A stretch of 64,000 nucleotides of DNA from Candidatus Fonsibacter ubiquis. Its GTDB lineage: Bacteria; Pseudomonadota; Alphaproteobacteria; Pelagibacterales; Pelagibacteraceae. Of the stretch, positions 1 to 11,040 are shown in pieces; the stretch's first letter is position 1, and each line of letters starts with the position of its first letter. The notes below the pieces were generated by a model that did no database searches, was not told the DNA's origin, and worked only from the letters and a program-made list of their open reading frames with translations. Both the position numbers and the translations under genes were made by a program. The stretch is taken from NCBI RefSeq assembly GCF_002688585.1, contig NZ_CP024034.1, positions 301,501 through 365,500 of the forward strand, read 5' to 3'.

Positions 1-5
1 AAATT

Positions 6-317
6 ATGGGAAACATTAAAACAAAAAGTAACAAGAATAAAATCTTAATTTATTTTATTATAGCAATCGTCATCACGGTTATTGTTTTAATAATAATATT
101 ATTTGCAACGCGTAAATCTCCATTGGAAAGATGCGCTGATGCTGGTCATATTTATATTTGGGGTGAACAAAATAAAGCATATATAAATAGAGGTTTTAAA
201 GAAAAAATGAGTGATATTAAGACTTTTAAAGATTTTCCTTATGTAAAATTATTTTCAATTTGCGATCAAAGTCAAAAGCAGTATCCGGAAAAATTTGAGG
301 AAAAGTGGGGAAAATAA
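6..317 (+). CDS. Small single-pass membrane protein, unknown function
   Basis: This 103-residue protein has a basic N-terminus (about residues 5-13, rich in Lys and Asn), then one strongly hydrophobic segment (about 14-36), then a polar domain of roughly 65 residues. The polar part carries two cysteines and several aromatic residues (WGEQNKAYINRGF is a readable stretch). The topology suggests an N-terminal anchor with the domain facing the periplasm. It ends only a few bases before the convergent fhs gene. I do not recognise a family. ATG start lies at the edge of the window, so upstream context and any longer start cannot be judged. Confidence 0.6.
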   Translation: MGNIKTKSNKNKILIYFIIAIVITVIVLIIILFATRKSPLERCADAGHIYIWGEQNKAYINRGFKEKMSDIKTFKDFPYVKLFSICDQSQKQYPEKFEEKWGK

Positions 318-323
318 TAAAGT

Positions 324-2027
324 TTATAAACCAACAATTTTTCCACCAACATAATCAATATTTTCTGCAGATGGTTTTTTAGATAATCCTGGCATTGTCA
401 TTATATTCCCACAAATTATAACAATAAATTCAGCTCCAGCAGAAAATCGAATTTCACGAACTGCAATACTGTGATTTGAAGGCGCCCCTCTTAATTTTGG
501 ATCAGTTGAAAAAGAACTTTGAGTTTTTGCAATACAAATTGGCATATGTCCATATCCTGCATTCTGTAAATTTTGAATTTGTTCTTTGACTTTATCATCC
601 ATAGTAACTTCACTTGCTCTATAAATTTTCTTTGCAATTTTATTAATTTTTTCTATTAATGTGTCTTTGTCTTCATAGACATATTGCATTTTTTGATTAG
701 AATTCTCACATAATTCAACAACAATTTTTGCAAGATCAACTGCTCCTTTACCACCATCACTCCAATGTGAGGCAAGTACAGTTTTAACATTTAATTTTTT
801 CATTCTATCAAAAATTAATTGAATTTCTGCAGGCGTATCACTTGTAAATTTATTAATAGCTACGACACATGGTAAATTAAAAACTTTAGTCATGTTCTCT
901 ACATGTCGCTCTAAATTAACAAGTCCTTTATCAACAGCTACAACATCTTCTTTGGTTAAGTTAGAAAGCTCAGCGCCGCCGTGATATTTTATTGCTCGAA
1001 TAGTTGCAACTAATACGGTTGCTGATGGCTGAAGATTGGATTTTCTACACTTTATATCTATAAATTTTTCAGCACCTAAATCAGCGCCAAAGCCAGCTTC
1101 AGTAACAACATAGTCTGCAATTTTTAATGCAGCTTTTGTAGAGATTACAGAATTACAACCGTGAGCTATATTTGCAAATGGTCCGCCATGAACAAATGCT
1201 GGATTATTTTCTAATGTTTGTACTAAATTTGGTGCTAACGCATCTTTCAAAAGCGCAGTCATTGCGCCAACCACTTTCAAATCCTTTGCAAGAATTGGTT
1301 GTTTTTTTTTATTATAAGCTACAACAATTTGTCCTATACGTTTTTTTAAATCTTCAATGGAAGTTGATAAACAAAAGATCGCCATGATTTCAGAGGCAGC
1401 TACAATTTCAAAACCTCCTTCATGAGGGAACCCTTCTTTCTTTTCATTTATTCCTAAAGTTATTTTACGAAGCGCACGGTCATTCATATCTACAGTGCGT
1501 TTCCATTGAATAGTTTTAATATCAATTCCTAATTCATTTCCGTGATAAATATGATTATCTAGTACTGCTGCTAATAAATTATGAGCTGCTGCAATCGCAG
1601 CAAAATCGCCGGTAAAATGCAAATTGATATCTTCCATTGGAACAATTTGCGCAAGCCCTCCACCTGCAGCACCCCCTTTAATTCCAAAGACAGGTCCTAA
1701 AGAAGGTTCACGTAAACAAATCATTGTTTTTTTACCAATACAATTTAGAGCATCACCTAATCCCACTGTGGTTGTAGTTTTTCCCTCACCTGCTGGAGTT
1801 GGACTTATGGCTGTAACCAAGATTAGTTTTCCGTCTTTATCATTTTTTAATTTATTTAAATAAGAGAATGAAACTTTTGCTTTATAGCGTCCATAATTTT
1901 CAAGATCATCTTCATGGATGCCCAAACGCTCTCTTGCCACATCAGCTATTTTTCGCATTTTAGCTTTTTGAGCTATTTCAATGTCACTAGGCATAATTAG
2001 TTTTGATAGTTTTTGATCATTAATCAA
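324..2027 (-). CDS. fhs: Formate--tetrahydrofolate ligase
   Basis: This enzyme condenses formate with tetrahydrofolate using ATP to give 10-formyl-THF, feeding formate into the cytoplasmic C1 pool. The 567-residue length is normal for the family (about 555-560). The family P-loop [11 protein letters not shown] is at residues 77-87, and the [19 protein letters not shown] signature follows soon after. The gene is alone on the minus strand, divergent from pntAA across about 155 bases. With serine-glyoxylate aminotransferase and the serCAB operon elsewhere in the window it fits active C1, glycine and serine metabolism. Identification is secure. Confidence 0.97.
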   Translation of the reverse strand: MINDQKLSKLIMPSDIEIAQKAKMRKIADVARERLGIHEDDLENYGRYKAKVSFSYLNKLKNDKDGKLILVTAISPTPAGEGKTTTTVGLGDALNCIGKKTMICLREPSLGPVFGIKGGAAGGGLAQIVPMEDINLHFTGDFAAIAAAHNLLAAVLDNHIYHGNELGIDIKTIQWKRTVDMNDRALRKITLGINEKKEGFPHEGGFEIVAASEIMAIFCLSTSIEDLKKRIGQIVVAYNKKKQPILAKDLKVVGAMTALLKDALAPNLVQTLENNPAFVHGGPFANIAHGCNSVISTKAALKIADYVVTEAGFGADLGAEKFIDIKCRKSNLQPSATVLVATIRAIKYHGGAELSNLTKEDVVAVDKGLVNLERHVENMTKVFNLPCVVAINKFTSDTPAEIQLIFDRMKKLNVKTVLASHWSDGGKGAVDLAKIVVELCENSNQKMQYVYEDKDTLIEKINKIAKKIYRASEVTMDDKVKEQIQNLQNAGYGHMPICIAKTQSSFSTDPKLRGAPSNHSIAVREIRFSAGAEFIVIICGNIMTMPGLSKKPSAENIDYVGGKIVGL

Positions 2028-2182
2028 ATACAGTATTTATAAGTTTCTTTAAAAGATACCAGAAAAACTAATAGCAATTATTGCGTGTATTATTTTCTCT
2101 TCTATTATTTCAAATTTATATTTGATAATAAACTGGTTCAATAATTTTTTAATTAATTTTAATAAATCAAAAGTTATCCAGA

Positions 2183-3280
2183 ATGATATTAGGATCAGTA
2201 ATTGATAGTGATATAAATGAAAAGCGCATAGCCATTTCTTTAGATACAATTAAAAAATATATTTCTAACGGATTTTCTGTTCAATTAGAAAAAGATTTTG
2301 GAAAAAACTCAAATATTAATGATAGTGAACTGCAAAAGTTAGGAGCAAAAATATTAACTAAAGAAGAAGTTTATAAAACTTCTGATATTATTATTAAAAT
2401 TAACTGTCCAAATGAAACTGAAATTTCTTTAATAAAAGAAGGCGCTATATTAATTGGTAGTTTTTTTCCTCATTTAAACAAAGATAAAATAAATAAACTC
2501 TTAAAAAAAAATATTAAAATATTTTCTTTAGAGTTACTTCCAAGAATTACCAGAGCTCAATCAATGGATATTTTATCCTCACAGGCAAATCTAGCAGGAT
2601 ACAAAGCAGTTATAGATTCAGTTTATGAATTTAATAAAGCAGTGCCAATGATGATGACTGCCGCAGGCACAATAACTCCTGCAAAATTTTTTGTTATCGG
2701 AGCAGGTGTTGCGGGATTACAAGCTATTGCAACTGCAAAAAGATTAGGTGGAGTTGTATCTGCAACAGATGTAAGAGCCGCTTCAAAAGAGCAAGTTGAA
2801 AGTTTAGGGGGAAAATTTGTATTTGTTGAAAGTACAAAGAATTTAGAAACTAGTGGAGGCTACGCAAAAGAGCTAGATGAAGATGATAAAAAAAAACAAG
2901 AAGAATTATTAAAAACTACAATAAAAAATCAAGACATTGTGATTTGTACTGCTTTAATTCCAGGTAAAAAAGCTCCAAGAATTGTGACCGAAGAAATGGT
3001 CAAATCAATGAAGAGTGGTTCGGTTATTTGCGATTTAGCCGTTGAGCAGGGTGGAAATTCTGCTTTTTCAGAGCCAGGAAAAATTTCAATTGTAAATGGG
3101 GTAAAAATTATAGGATATAAAAATTTTCCTAGTAGAATTTCAGAAAGTGCGTCTATTTTGTTCGCAAAAAATATCTTAAACTTTTTAGAAATTATCTACG
3201 ATAAAGTTGGTAAGAAGATAAAAATTGATGAGAATGATGAAATTATTAAAGCAGTTTATATAAATAAGGAGATTCATTAA
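2183..3280 (+). CDS. pntAA: NAD(P) transhydrogenase alpha subunit, part 1 (PntAA)
   Basis: Soluble NAD(H)-binding domain I of the proton-translocating transhydrogenase, which drives NADPH formation with the proton gradient. The 365-residue protein shows the RAQSMD motif (124-129) and a Rossmann GAGVAG (173-178) followed by SATDVRAAS, all typical of PntA domain I. The alpha subunit is split: the membrane segments are in the next gene, as in Rhodospirillum rubrum and many alphaproteobacteria. The stop overlaps the start of pntAB by one base (TAATG), so the three genes form an operon. Confidence 0.96.
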   Translation: MILGSVIDSDINEKRIAISLDTIKKYISNGFSVQLEKDFGKNSNINDSELQKLGAKILTKEEVYKTSDIIIKINCPNETEISLIKEGAILIGSFFPHLNKDKINKLLKKNIKIFSLELLPRITRAQSMDILSSQANLAGYKAVIDSVYEFNKAVPMMMTAAGTITPAKFFVIGAGVAGLQAIATAKRLGGVVSATDVRAASKEQVESLGGKFVFVESTKNLETSGGYAKELDEDDKKKQEELLKTTIKNQDIVICTALIPGKKAPRIVTEEMVKSMKSGSVICDLAVEQGGNSAFSEPGKISIVNGVKIIGYKNFPSRISESASILFAKNILNFLEIIYDKVGKKIKIDENDEIIKAVYINKEIH

Positions 3281-3582
3281 TGGAAATTGATCCAATTATA
3301 TTTAGATTTGCTATTTTTATATTATCTATTTTTGTAGGTTATTACGTGGTGTGGAGTGTTACTCCTGCTTTACATACGCCTTTAATGTCAGTGACCAATG
3401 CTATTTCATCGGTCATTATTGTTGGAGCTTTAGTTGCTGTAGGTTTATCTCCAATTACTCAAGGATTTTTTGGAAAATTTCCAGGAATACTTGGCATTCT
3501 ACTTGCTTCCATAAATATTTTTGGAGGTTTTTTAGTTACACAAAGAATGCTGAAAATGTACAAAAAAAATAAAAAGAAATGA
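3280..3582 (+). CDS. pntAB: NAD(P) transhydrogenase alpha subunit, part 2 (PntAB)
   Basis: Membrane part of the split alpha subunit, 100 residues. It has about three hydrophobic helices (roughly 7-25, 38-58, 66-85) and a short basic tail ending KKNKKK. The segment [15 protein letters not shown] is characteristic of the PntA membrane region. It starts inside the pntAA stop (TAATG) and its own TGA stop overlaps the pntB start (ATGA), so translation is probably coupled across all three subunits. Confidence 0.95.
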   Translation: MEIDPIIFRFAIFILSIFVGYYVVWSVTPALHTPLMSVTNAISSVIIVGALVAVGLSPITQGFFGKFPGILGILLASINIFGGFLVTQRMLKMYKKNKKK

Positions 3583-4985
3583 TCTCAGCTAATATTACAG
3601 CCTCATTATATTTAGTTACCGGCATATTATTCATTATGGCCCTAAGAGGTCTTTCATCTCCCGAAACTTCAAGAACTGGAAATTTTTTAGGAATTTTAGG
3701 AATGGGACTTGCGGTTATTGTCACGTTATTATCGCTTGGTGATATTAATCAAATAAAAGAAAATATTTTCTATATTTTAATTCCAATTATTATTGGAGGT
3801 TTAGTTGGTGGAATAATTGCATTTAGAGTTTCAATGACAGCAATGCCGCAACTTGTTGCTGGTTTTCATAGTTTAGTTGGTCTTTCAGCAGTGTTAGTTG
3901 GTATTGTTGCATTTTATAATCCTGCTTCCTTTGGAATAGGACAAGTTGGAAATATTAAAATCTTATCATTGGTTGAAATGTCGTTGGGAGTTGCAATTGG
4001 CGCTATAACTTTTTCAGGTTCTTGTATTGCTTTTTTAAAACTTCAGGGACTTATGTCAGGAAATCCAATTACATTTAAAGGACAACATTTAATAAATTTA
4101 TTTATAGGATTGTTAATAATTTTTTTAATATTTTCATTTACAAAATTACAATCTGAAAATTTATTTTGGGCAATCATTATTATTTCAACACTCATAGGTT
4201 TTTTAATTATTATTCCAATCGGCGGAGCAGATATGCCCGTTGTGGTTTCCATGTTAAATTCTTATTCAGGTTGGGCTGCCGCTGGTATTGGTTTTACTTT
4301 AGAAAATATTGCATTAATTATCACTGGAGCATTAGTAGGCTCTTCTGGGGCCATTCTTTCGTACATCATGTGTAAAGGAATGAATCGATCACTGTTTAAT
4401 GTTATTCTTGGTGGCTTTGGTGGCGACACTTCAGCTTCAACTGTTCAGAAAAATACCAAACCTGTTAAGCAAGGAGGAGCAGACGATGCGGCTTTTTTAA
4501 TGAAAAATGCTTCATCGGTTATTATTGTACCAGGTTATGGAATGGCAGTAGCTCAAGCCCAACATGCTCTTCGTGAGATGGCAGATAAATTAAAAAAATT
4601 AGGTGTAAAAGTTTCTTACGCAATTCACCCCGTTGCTGGAAGAATGCCAGGACATATGAATGTTTTATTAGCTGAGGCAAATGTGCCTTATGATGAAGTT
4701 TTTGAACTTGAAAATATTAATAATGATTTTTCTAACACCGATGTTTCTTTTGTCATTGGAGCAAATGATGTGACTAATCCTGCAGCTAAAACTGATCCCA
4801 AAAGCCCTATTTTTGGAATGCCGATTTTAGATGTTGAAAAATCAAAGTCAGTTCTATTTGTTAAACGAGGTATGGCAGCAGGATATGCTGGCGTAGATAA
4901 TGAGCTTTTTTATAAAGATAATACGCTAATGCTTTTTTCTGATGCAAAAAAGATGGTTGAAGAGATAATTAAAAATTTAGATTAA
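3579..4985 (+). CDS. pntB: NAD(P) transhydrogenase beta subunit
   Basis: Beta subunit, 468 residues: about eight or nine N-terminal membrane helices (domain II) and a C-terminal NADP(H)-binding domain III. Domain III shows [30 protein letters not shown] and the late [10 protein letters not shown] and [13 protein letters not shown] segments, all hallmarks of PntB. The start overlaps the pntAB stop by four bases (ATGA). It ends five bases short of the convergent ABC permease gene. Its product with PntAA/PntAB supplies NADPH, for example to acrylyl-CoA reductase and anabolic reductases. Confidence 0.97.
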   Translation: MISANITASLYLVTGILFIMALRGLSSPETSRTGNFLGILGMGLAVIVTLLSLGDINQIKENIFYILIPIIIGGLVGGIIAFRVSMTAMPQLVAGFHSLVGLSAVLVGIVAFYNPASFGIGQVGNIKILSLVEMSLGVAIGAITFSGSCIAFLKLQGLMSGNPITFKGQHLINLFIGLLIIFLIFSFTKLQSENLFWAIIIISTLIGFLIIIPIGGADMPVVVSMLNSYSGWAAAGIGFTLENIALIITGALVGSSGAILSYIMCKGMNRSLFNVILGGFGGDTSASTVQKNTKPVKQGGADDAAFLMKNASSVIIVPGYGMAVAQAQHALREMADKLKKLGVKVSYAIHPVAGRMPGHMNVLLAEANVPYDEVFELENINNDFSNTDVSFVIGANDVTNPAAKTDPKSPIFGMPILDVEKSKSVLFVKRGMAAGYAGVDNELFYKDNTLMLFSDAKKMVEEIIKNLD

Positions 4986-4990
4986 TTAAA

Positions 4991-5785
4991 TTATTCTCCA
5001 GTATTAATCAGTCCGCCTCGTTTTCTAGCTCCTTCAAATGATACTAAAAATACAACAATAGCTAATAAGGCGTAAACTAAATTTAGTATTAACGATTTTA
5101 TAAAATAAACTGTATTAAAATTATTATTAAAAAGAACCTCTCTCATTCCCTCAAAAACATAAGTTTGTGGAAATGATAATGAAAGCCATCTTATCCATTC
5201 TGGTAAAGTTTCAATTGGGTAATAAATTGCACTTAATGGAGCTAATGTAAAAATTGCACCCCATGCTAAACTTTCAGCGGAAACACCAAAGCGAATAATT
5301 GCTGCAATAATAAAAATACCAAGAATCCAACCCGTAATAAGTAAACTTGAAAAGAAAAGCATTAAACTAAAACCCATTTGGAATAGAGAAAATGAATAAA
5401 GAGGAATTGCAAGCAGCGCTGCAGGAATAATTGCAATCACTGTTCTAATCAAACTTATAGTCATTAATGATAAGACCATCTCTAAGGGCTTTAATGGGCT
5501 TACAAATAATTGTCCCAAATTTCTTGACCAGATTTCTTCAAGAAAAGATAAAGAAAATCCTAATTGACTTCTAAATAATACATCCCATAACAATACTCCA
5601 GCGATCAAAACACCGCCAATCTGTAGTGCGGTATCGTTAGAGTAAGTTAGGTATTTAGCAATCAGTCCCCACAATATCATTTGAAATGTTGGCCAATACA
5701 TAAGCTCTAGAATTCTTGGAAAAGATGTTTTGATTAAATAAAAATATCTTATTACAAGTGCAAAAATTCTAGCTAGTGATTTCAT
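4991..5785 (-). CDS. ABC-2 type transporter permease
   Basis: Membrane subunit of an ABC exporter, 264 residues with about six hydrophobic segments, in the ABC-2 family that includes drug, polysaccharide and lipid exporters. Readable segments include LEEIWSRNLGQLFVSPLKPLE, typical of ABC-2 permeases. It is translated from the same transcript as the upstream ATPase gene, overlapping it by four bases. The substrate cannot be told from sequence. The third gene of the cluster is tsaC, which gives no clue to the cargo. Confidence 0.87.
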   Translation of the reverse strand: MKSLARIFALVIRYFYLIKTSFPRILELMYWPTFQMILWGLIAKYLTYSNDTALQIGGVLIAGVLLWDVLFRSQLGFSLSFLEEIWSRNLGQLFVSPLKPLEMVLSLMTISLIRTVIAIIPAALLAIPLYSFSLFQMGFSLMLFFSSLLITGWILGIFIIAAIIRFGVSAESLAWGAIFTLAPLSAIYYPIETLPEWIRWLSLSFPQTYVFEGMREVLFNNNFNTVYFIKSLILNLVYALLAIVVFLVSFEGARKRGGLINTGE

Positions 5786-6519
5786 CTATTTCCTTCTCCT
5801 CTTGCAATTTTAAGAAAGACATCTTCTAATTTTTTCTTCCCATATTTTTTTAAAAGACTAGAAGGAGATCCTTGATCCGTAATCTCTCCATTCTTCATCA
5901 TGATTACGCTGTCACAAAGTCTTGTCACTTCTTCCATATTGTGGCTTGCAAGAATGATAGCGGTGTTATGTTTTTTACAAAAATTTTCAAAAAAAGTTCT
6001 TATTCTATCTGCTGTATCAGGATCTAAAGAGGCCGTTGGTTCATCGAGAAATAGTATTTCAGGATCATTAATGATTGCTTTTCCAAGGCTTACTCTAGTT
6101 TTTTGACCCGAAGATAATTCACCTACCTTAATATCAAGTAAGTTTTCAAAACCTAATTCCTTTGCAATACTTTTAATTTTTTTATTTATATTAGCAACTC
6201 CATACAGCATTCCATAAACAAATAAATTCTGCCTAACTGTTAATTTTTTTGGAAGATCAACATAAGGGGATGAAAAATTTATTTTATTTAAAATTTTGTA
6301 TCTATTCTTTGAAATGTCATGAGATAATATTTTAATACTTCCTGATGTTGGAGTTAACAAACCCAATAACATTGTAATAGTTGTAGTTTTGCCAGCTCCG
6401 TTAGCACCCAAGATTCCTTTTATTTCTCCTCTTTTTAAATCAAAGGAAATATTTTTAACTGCTTGATGATTGGTAAATTTTTTCGATAAATTTCTAACTT
6501 CAATAATATTTTCATTCAT
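5782..6519 (-). CDS. ABC transporter ATP-binding protein
   Basis: Nucleotide-binding subunit of the exporter, 245 residues. Walker A GANGAGKTT is at residues 38-46, the signature LSSGQ at 135-139, Walker B ILFLDEPT at 155-162, and the H-loop SHNMEE from 192. This CcmA/DrrA-like type pairs with ABC-2 permeases. The start overlaps the end of tsaC by eight bases (ATGAATGA), and its end overlaps the permease start by four, so tsaC, ATPase and permease are probably cotranscribed. Confidence 0.93.
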   Translation of the reverse strand: MNENIIEVRNLSKKFTNHQAVKNISFDLKRGEIKGILGANGAGKTTTITMLLGLLTPTSGSIKILSHDISKNRYKILNKINFSSPYVDLPKKLTVRQNLFVYGMLYGVANINKKIKSIAKELGFENLLDIKVGELSSGQKTRVSLGKAIINDPEILFLDEPTASLDPDTADRIRTFFENFCKKHNTAIILASHNMEEVTRLCDSVIMMKNGEITDQGSPSSLLKKYGKKKLEDVFLKIARGEGNR

Positions 6520-7468
6520 AAAAGGATGCTCTTTTTAACCTTTCATTTATTGCTTTACCTAAATCTTTATTTGGAATTTTATTTACACTAATCGATTCAA
6601 ATTTTTTATTTTTTATTATTCTTAAAATATTAAAAAAGTTCTTAGCAGCATCCTTTAATTTTCCATTAATACTTAAATTAAATATATTATGATTATTGTA
6701 ATTTTTTTTGCCAAAAACAATCAAAGCACCACCTTGGGTAGCTTTTTCTCTATTCATATAAATGGGAATGCCCGGAGAATAATGTAGACCAATCTGCCCT
6801 GGGGATTTTACAATTTTACTTTTATATTCAGTTAATTTTACCTTTAAAAATTTTTCTATAATTTTAGAGGAAAGCCCTCCTTCTCTTAAAATTTTAGGCG
6901 TCGTAGTTAAATCAATCACCGTAGACTCTATTCCAATTTTGCAAACTCCTCCATCAATGATCATCTTTACAGATTTGCCAAATTCTTCGGCAACATGTTT
7001 TGCTGTAGTTGGGCTTAAGGATTTTGATTTATTGGCACTAGGAGCTGCGAGTGGATATTTTAAAATACTTAATAATTTTATGATATTTTTTTCCTTTGGG
7101 ATTCTTACTGCAATGGTATCAAGACCTTTGTTTGCAAGTTTTGAGATTTTAGAAATTTTTTTCTTTTTTAAGATATAAGTTAATGGTCCAGGTGAAAACT
7201 TTTTTACAAGTTTTAAAAAATTTTTATTAATGAACGCTTCTTTTTTTATACTTTCAATATTTTTAAAGTGAACAATTAATGGATTACGGCTTGGGCGTCT
7301 TTTTAAACTATAAATTTTTTGAATTGCTTTGTTATTATAAGCATTTGCAGCAAGTCCATAAACGGTTTCAGTTGGAACAGCTACTACACCACCGTTATCA
7401 ACAATAATCTTTGCTTTGGTTAAATTATTATTTGTAGGTTTATAAATATTTGAATAGATATTTTTCAT
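6512..7468 (-). CDS. tsaC: L-threonylcarbamoyladenylate synthase (Sua5/TsaC type)
   Basis: Makes threonylcarbamoyl-AMP from threonine, bicarbonate and ATP, the first step of the t6A37 modification of ANN-decoding tRNAs. The N-terminal YrdC domain shows VAVPTETVYGLAANA, KRRPSRNPLIVH and LAAPSANKSKSLSPT. At 318 residues it is the long Sua5 form with a C-terminal domain, not the short TsaC form; SPGQIGLHYSP marks the linker. It is the first gene of the tsaC-ABC cluster and lies back to back with xseB. Confidence 0.93.
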   Translation of the reverse strand: MKNIYSNIYKPTNNNLTKAKIIVDNGGVVAVPTETVYGLAANAYNNKAIQKIYSLKRRPSRNPLIVHFKNIESIKKEAFINKNFLKLVKKFSPGPLTYILKKKKISKISKLANKGLDTIAVRIPKEKNIIKLLSILKYPLAAPSANKSKSLSPTTAKHVAEEFGKSVKMIIDGGVCKIGIESTVIDLTTTPKILREGGLSSKIIEKFLKVKLTEYKSKIVKSPGQIGLHYSPGIPIYMNREKATQGGALIVFGKKNYNNHNIFNLSINGKLKDAAKNFFNILRIIKNKKFESISVNKIPNKDLGKAINERLKRASFYE

Positions 7469-7512
7469 TAATTAATTAATATAAAAGAGTATTTTTTAAA
7501 AATGATACTTAT

Positions 7513-7767
7513 ATGAAAAAATCTAACAATTCTCCAGATATTACCAAGTTATCCTTCGAAGAAGCCCTAGAGCAACTGGAAGAAATTGTAAGTAAGTTAG
7601 AAGACGGTTCTATTAATCTTGAAGAGTCCATTGCAGAATATACTCGTGGCGTCCATCTTAAAAATCATTGCGAGACTAAATTAAAAGAGGCTACTTTAAA
7701 AGTTGAACAAATTACAATTGATAAAGATGGTAAATTTTCAACAAAGGAATTTATTAAAAATTCCTAA
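7513..7767 (+). CDS. xseB: Exodeoxyribonuclease VII small subunit
   Basis: Small subunit of exonuclease VII, which degrades single-stranded DNA with XseA. The 84-residue length and the conserved [20 protein letters not shown] plus [12 protein letters not shown] helices match the family. It starts an apparent xseB-ispA-dxs operon, a common proteobacterial arrangement, with two bases between its stop and ispA. XseA is not in the window. Confidence 0.93.
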   Translation: MKKSNNSPDITKLSFEEALEQLEEIVSKLEDGSINLEESIAEYTRGVHLKNHCETKLKEATLKVEQITIDKDGKFSTKEFIKNS

Positions 7768-7769
7768 CA

Positions 7770-8654
7770 ATGTTGGATACTGAGAAAAAGATTGTAAAAG
7801 TTGCAAGTCACGTTGATATTTTTCTTAAAAATTACCTAAAAAAAAGAACTGAAAATACCAAACTGTTCAATGCTTTAAAGTACGGATTATTTTCTGGCGG
7901 AAAAAAATTTAGATCCTATTTAATAGTTACTTCAGGAAAACTTTTTAATCTAAATTATAAACAACTAATTGCTATAGGAGCTGCAGTCGAATGTATGCAC
8001 TCTTATTCATTAATTCATGATGATCTTCCTAGTATGGATGATGATGATTTTAGAAGAGGAAAAAAAAGTACTCATAAAGTTTTTGGTGAAGCCACAGCAA
8101 TACTAGCCGGTAACTCATTACTGACTTTAGCTTTTGAAATATTAAGCTCAAATAATATTAATATAAATGCTAAATCTAAAATTAATCTTATAAATGCTTT
8201 AGCATCTTCAGCAGGTCATTCAGGTATTGCAGGCGGTCAATACTTAGATCTTAAATTTGAAAAAATGAGAGTAAATAAAAATTTAATTATTGATATGCAA
8301 AATAAAAAAACGGGAGAGCTAATTAGTTTTTGTACTGAAAGTGCTGCAATTATGGCTAATAAAAATTCACACAGAAAACTTTTAAAAAGAATTGGTCTAG
8401 ATATAGGTTTGCTTTTTCAAATTACCGATGATCTTTTAGATTTATATGGAGATAAAAATAAAACTGGCAAACCTACAAGAAGAGATAAACAAAAGGGCAA
8501 GGCTACAGTTATAAAAAGTCTTGGCATTAATAAAACCATAGAATTTTGTTATGAGCTATTAGATAACATCACTGATAAATTAGAAAATAAATATGGATCA
8601 AGGGCTAATAGCTTGGTAGATTCTGTAAACTTTTTACTTAGAAGAGACCATTAA
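7770..8654 (+). CDS. ispA: Polyprenyl (farnesyl/geranylgeranyl) diphosphate synthase
   Basis: Trans-prenyltransferase that elongates DMAPP with IPP, most likely to farnesyl diphosphate. The first Asp-rich motif [10 protein letters not shown] is at residues 84-93 and the second DDLLD at 220-224, both needed for magnesium and diphosphate binding. Length (294) fits. The short-chain product is inferred from the xseB-ispA-dxs context, because chain length is not certain from motifs. The stop overlaps the dxs start by one base. Confidence 0.93.
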   Translation: MLDTEKKIVKVASHVDIFLKNYLKKRTENTKLFNALKYGLFSGGKKFRSYLIVTSGKLFNLNYKQLIAIGAAVECMHSYSLIHDDLPSMDDDDFRRGKKSTHKVFGEATAILAGNSLLTLAFEILSSNNININAKSKINLINALASSAGHSGIAGGQYLDLKFEKMRVNKNLIIDMQNKKTGELISFCTESAAIMANKNSHRKLLKRIGLDIGLLFQITDDLLDLYGDKNKTGKPTRRDKQKGKATVIKSLGINKTIEFCYELLDNITDKLENKYGSRANSLVDSVNFLLRRDH

Positions 8655-10564
8655 TGCCACATACACCATTATTAGATAAAATTAAAAACCCTCAAGATTT
8701 AAAGAAACTTCAAATTTCTGAGCTTAAAACTTTAGCTGACGAATTAAGACTAGAGTTAATTGATGCTGTTTCAGTCACAGGCGGTCACCTTGGCGCTGGT
8801 CTTGGCGTGGTAGAATTAACCATCGCTCTTCATTATCTATTCGATACTCCAAAAGACCGGTTAGTTTGGGATGTAGGTCATCAAGCGTATCCACATAAAA
8901 TTTTAACAGAGCGAAGAGATAGAATTAGAACTTTGAGAAAAGGTGGAGGATTATCTGGATTTACTAAAAGATCTGAAAGTATTTACGATCCATTTGGCGC
9001 AGCTCACAGCTCAACTTCAATATCGGCTTCACTTGGAATGGCAGTTGCAAGAGATTTAGATGATAGAAATAATAATGTTATTGCCGTTATAGGCGATGGT
9101 GCCATGAGCGCAGGGATGGCCTATGAAGCCATGAATAATGCAGGCTCAATGAAATCAAGATTAATCGTTATCTTAAATGATAATGATATGTCCATCGCTC
9201 CACCTGTTGGTGCCATGAGATCATATCTTGCAAAATTATTGTCAGGAAAAACTTACATAGGATTTAGAGGATTTTTAAAGAAAATTGCATCTCTATTTCC
9301 AAGATCGATAAAAACTAGAGCTGCAAGATTTGAAGAATATTTTAGAGGCCTTGCTGTGGGGGGAACTTTATTTGATGAATTAGGTTTTTATTATGTTGGA
9401 ACAATTAATGGTCACGATTTTGATCAACTCATTCCAGTTTTAAAAAATGTGAGAGACTCATCTCACAAAGGGCCCTTCTTAGTCCATGCGATTACTCAAA
9501 AAGGAAAAGGTTATAAACCTGCAGAAAGTTCAGATGATAAATATCATGGTGTTAATAAATTTGATGTGATCACTGGTGCGCAGGTAAAATCAACAGCCAA
9601 CACTCCAACCTATACTAAAGTTTATGGCGATACTCTTGCTAAGCATGCAGAAATTGATAGCAAAATTATTGCAATCACAGGAGCAATGCCATCAGGAACA
9701 GGCGTTGATATATTTTCAAAAAAATTTCCAAAACGAACCTTTGATGTTGGAATTGCAGAACAACATGCAGTAACTTTTGCAGCAGGACTTGCAACAGAGG
9801 GGTATAAACCCTTTGCAACAATTTATTCTACATTTTTACAAAGAGCCTATGATCAAGTAGTTCATGATGTAGCCATTCAAAATCTACCGGTTCGATTTGC
9901 AATTGATCGAGCAGGGTTAGTTGGCGCAGATGGGCCAACGCATGCAGGTTCATTTGATATTACTTATCTTGCAACTCTTCCAAATTTTATAGTGATGGCT
10001 GCAAGTGATGAGGCTGAGCTTGTTCGAATGATTAATACTGCAGTGACAATAAACGATAGACCTTGCGCCTTTAGATATCCAAGGGGAAATGGTTATGGAG
10101 TAGAGTTGCCAAGTATTAAAGAGACCATTGAAATTGGAAAAGCAAGAATTATTCAAGAAGGAAAACAAATTTGCTTATTAAGTTTGGGCACAAGATTAGA
10201 AGAGTGTAAAATTGCAGCTAGTGAATTAAAAAATAAAGGAATAACAACAACGATTATTGATGCACGATTTGCAAAACCTTTAGATAAAGAATTAATTTTA
10301 AAATCTGCAAATACTCATGAAGTATTAATCACTATTGAAGAAGGTTCCATTGGTGGATTTGGCTCACACGTTGCAAATTTATTAGCTGAGAATGGAATTT
10401 TTGATAAGGGATTAAAATTTAGATCAATGATACTTCCAGATGTTTTTATTGATCAAGATACACCAGAGAAAATGTATGATGTTGCAGGATTGAATGCCAA
10501 GCATATTTCTCAAAAGGTTTTAGAAGTGTTTTTTAGTAAAGACGGAATAAGAGTCATTAAGTAA
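8654..10564 (+). CDS. dxs: 1-deoxy-D-xylulose-5-phosphate synthase
   Basis: Thiamine-diphosphate enzyme that joins pyruvate and glyceraldehyde-3-phosphate in the first step of the MEP isoprenoid pathway. The 636-residue protein has [20 protein letters not shown] near the N-terminus, the ThDP-binding [18 protein letters not shown] (about 147-164) with [14 protein letters not shown], and the transketolase pyrimidine domain with [17 protein letters not shown]. It starts in the ispA stop (TAATG) and is probably translationally coupled to it. Confidence 0.97.
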   Translation: MPHTPLLDKIKNPQDLKKLQISELKTLADELRLELIDAVSVTGGHLGAGLGVVELTIALHYLFDTPKDRLVWDVGHQAYPHKILTERRDRIRTLRKGGGLSGFTKRSESIYDPFGAAHSSTSISASLGMAVARDLDDRNNNVIAVIGDGAMSAGMAYEAMNNAGSMKSRLIVILNDNDMSIAPPVGAMRSYLAKLLSGKTYIGFRGFLKKIASLFPRSIKTRAARFEEYFRGLAVGGTLFDELGFYYVGTINGHDFDQLIPVLKNVRDSSHKGPFLVHAITQKGKGYKPAESSDDKYHGVNKFDVITGAQVKSTANTPTYTKVYGDTLAKHAEIDSKIIAITGAMPSGTGVDIFSKKFPKRTFDVGIAEQHAVTFAAGLATEGYKPFATIYSTFLQRAYDQVVHDVAIQNLPVRFAIDRAGLVGADGPTHAGSFDITYLATLPNFIVMAASDEAELVRMINTAVTINDRPCAFRYPRGNGYGVELPSIKETIEIGKARIIQEGKQICLLSLGTRLEECKIAASELKNKGITTTIIDARFAKPLDKELILKSANTHEVLITIEEGSIGGFGSHVANLLAENGIFDKGLKFRSMILPDVFIDQDTPEKMYDVAGLNAKHISQKVLEVFFSKDGIRVIK

Positions 10565-10659
10565 ATTTAAATAAATATCCACATACACCCTTAAAAGTTG
10601 AAAATTTGATTCAAAATGGAATCAAAAGGGAATCAAAACGAGAACATCTGAACTTTGAA

Positions 10660-11040
10660 TTATGAGATATCCACAGCAAACTTCTTTAAAGTGTCCATGG
10701 GTATGACTTCCAAGGTCTTTAAATGAGTTCTTCTGAGATAAATTTTGCATCCATGGCCAGCATCGATTGCGCGTTTTACCCAAATTGCACAAACGCACCA
10801 ATTATCTCCATCTTTTAATCCCTCAAATCCAAATTCAGGATGAGGAGTAATTAAATCATTACCATTTTCCTTACACCAAATTAAAAAATCATCCGTTACT
10901 TTTGCACATACACAATGCATTCCAACATCTGTTTTGTCTGTGTTGCACGAACCATCTCTAAACCAACCGGTTACTGGATTCATAGAACAAGGCTCAATAT
11001 CTTCACCTAGTACGTTTTTTTGTTTTGGAATTTTATTCAT
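10660..11040 (-). CDS. DUF2237 family protein
   Basis: A 126-residue soluble protein with the DUF2237 (COG3651) pattern: NVLGEDIEPCSMNPVTGWFR at the start, then HCVCAKVTDDFL, GNDLITPHPEFGFEGLKDGD and WCVCAIWVKRA. It has many conserved cysteines, and the family has no established biochemical function. Its ATG lies in the end of the 2OG-oxygenase-like gene (eight-base overlap ATGAATAA), forming a hisI / oxygenase-like / DUF2237 operon on the minus strand. Confidence 0.85.
   Translation of the reverse strand: MNKIPKQKNVLGEDIEPCSMNPVTGWFRDGSCNTDKTDVGMHCVCAKVTDDFLIWCKENGNDLITPHPEFGFEGLKDGDNWCVCAIWVKRAIDAGHGCKIYLRRTHLKTLEVIPMDTLKKFAVDIS

Noticed and set aside
1172-1863. Two plus-strand ORFs (71 and 79 residues) within fhs
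   Set aside because: Antisense shadows of the well-conserved formate-THF ligase.
2049-2249. 66-residue minus-strand ORF across the fhs-pntAA gap
   Set aside because: It covers the pntAA start on the opposite strand, has AT-driven composition and no recognised domain.
10605-10640. Short repeated GGAATCAAAA-like units after dxs
   Set aside because: Only two near-perfect copies in an AT-rich spacer; not enough for a repeat array or binding site.
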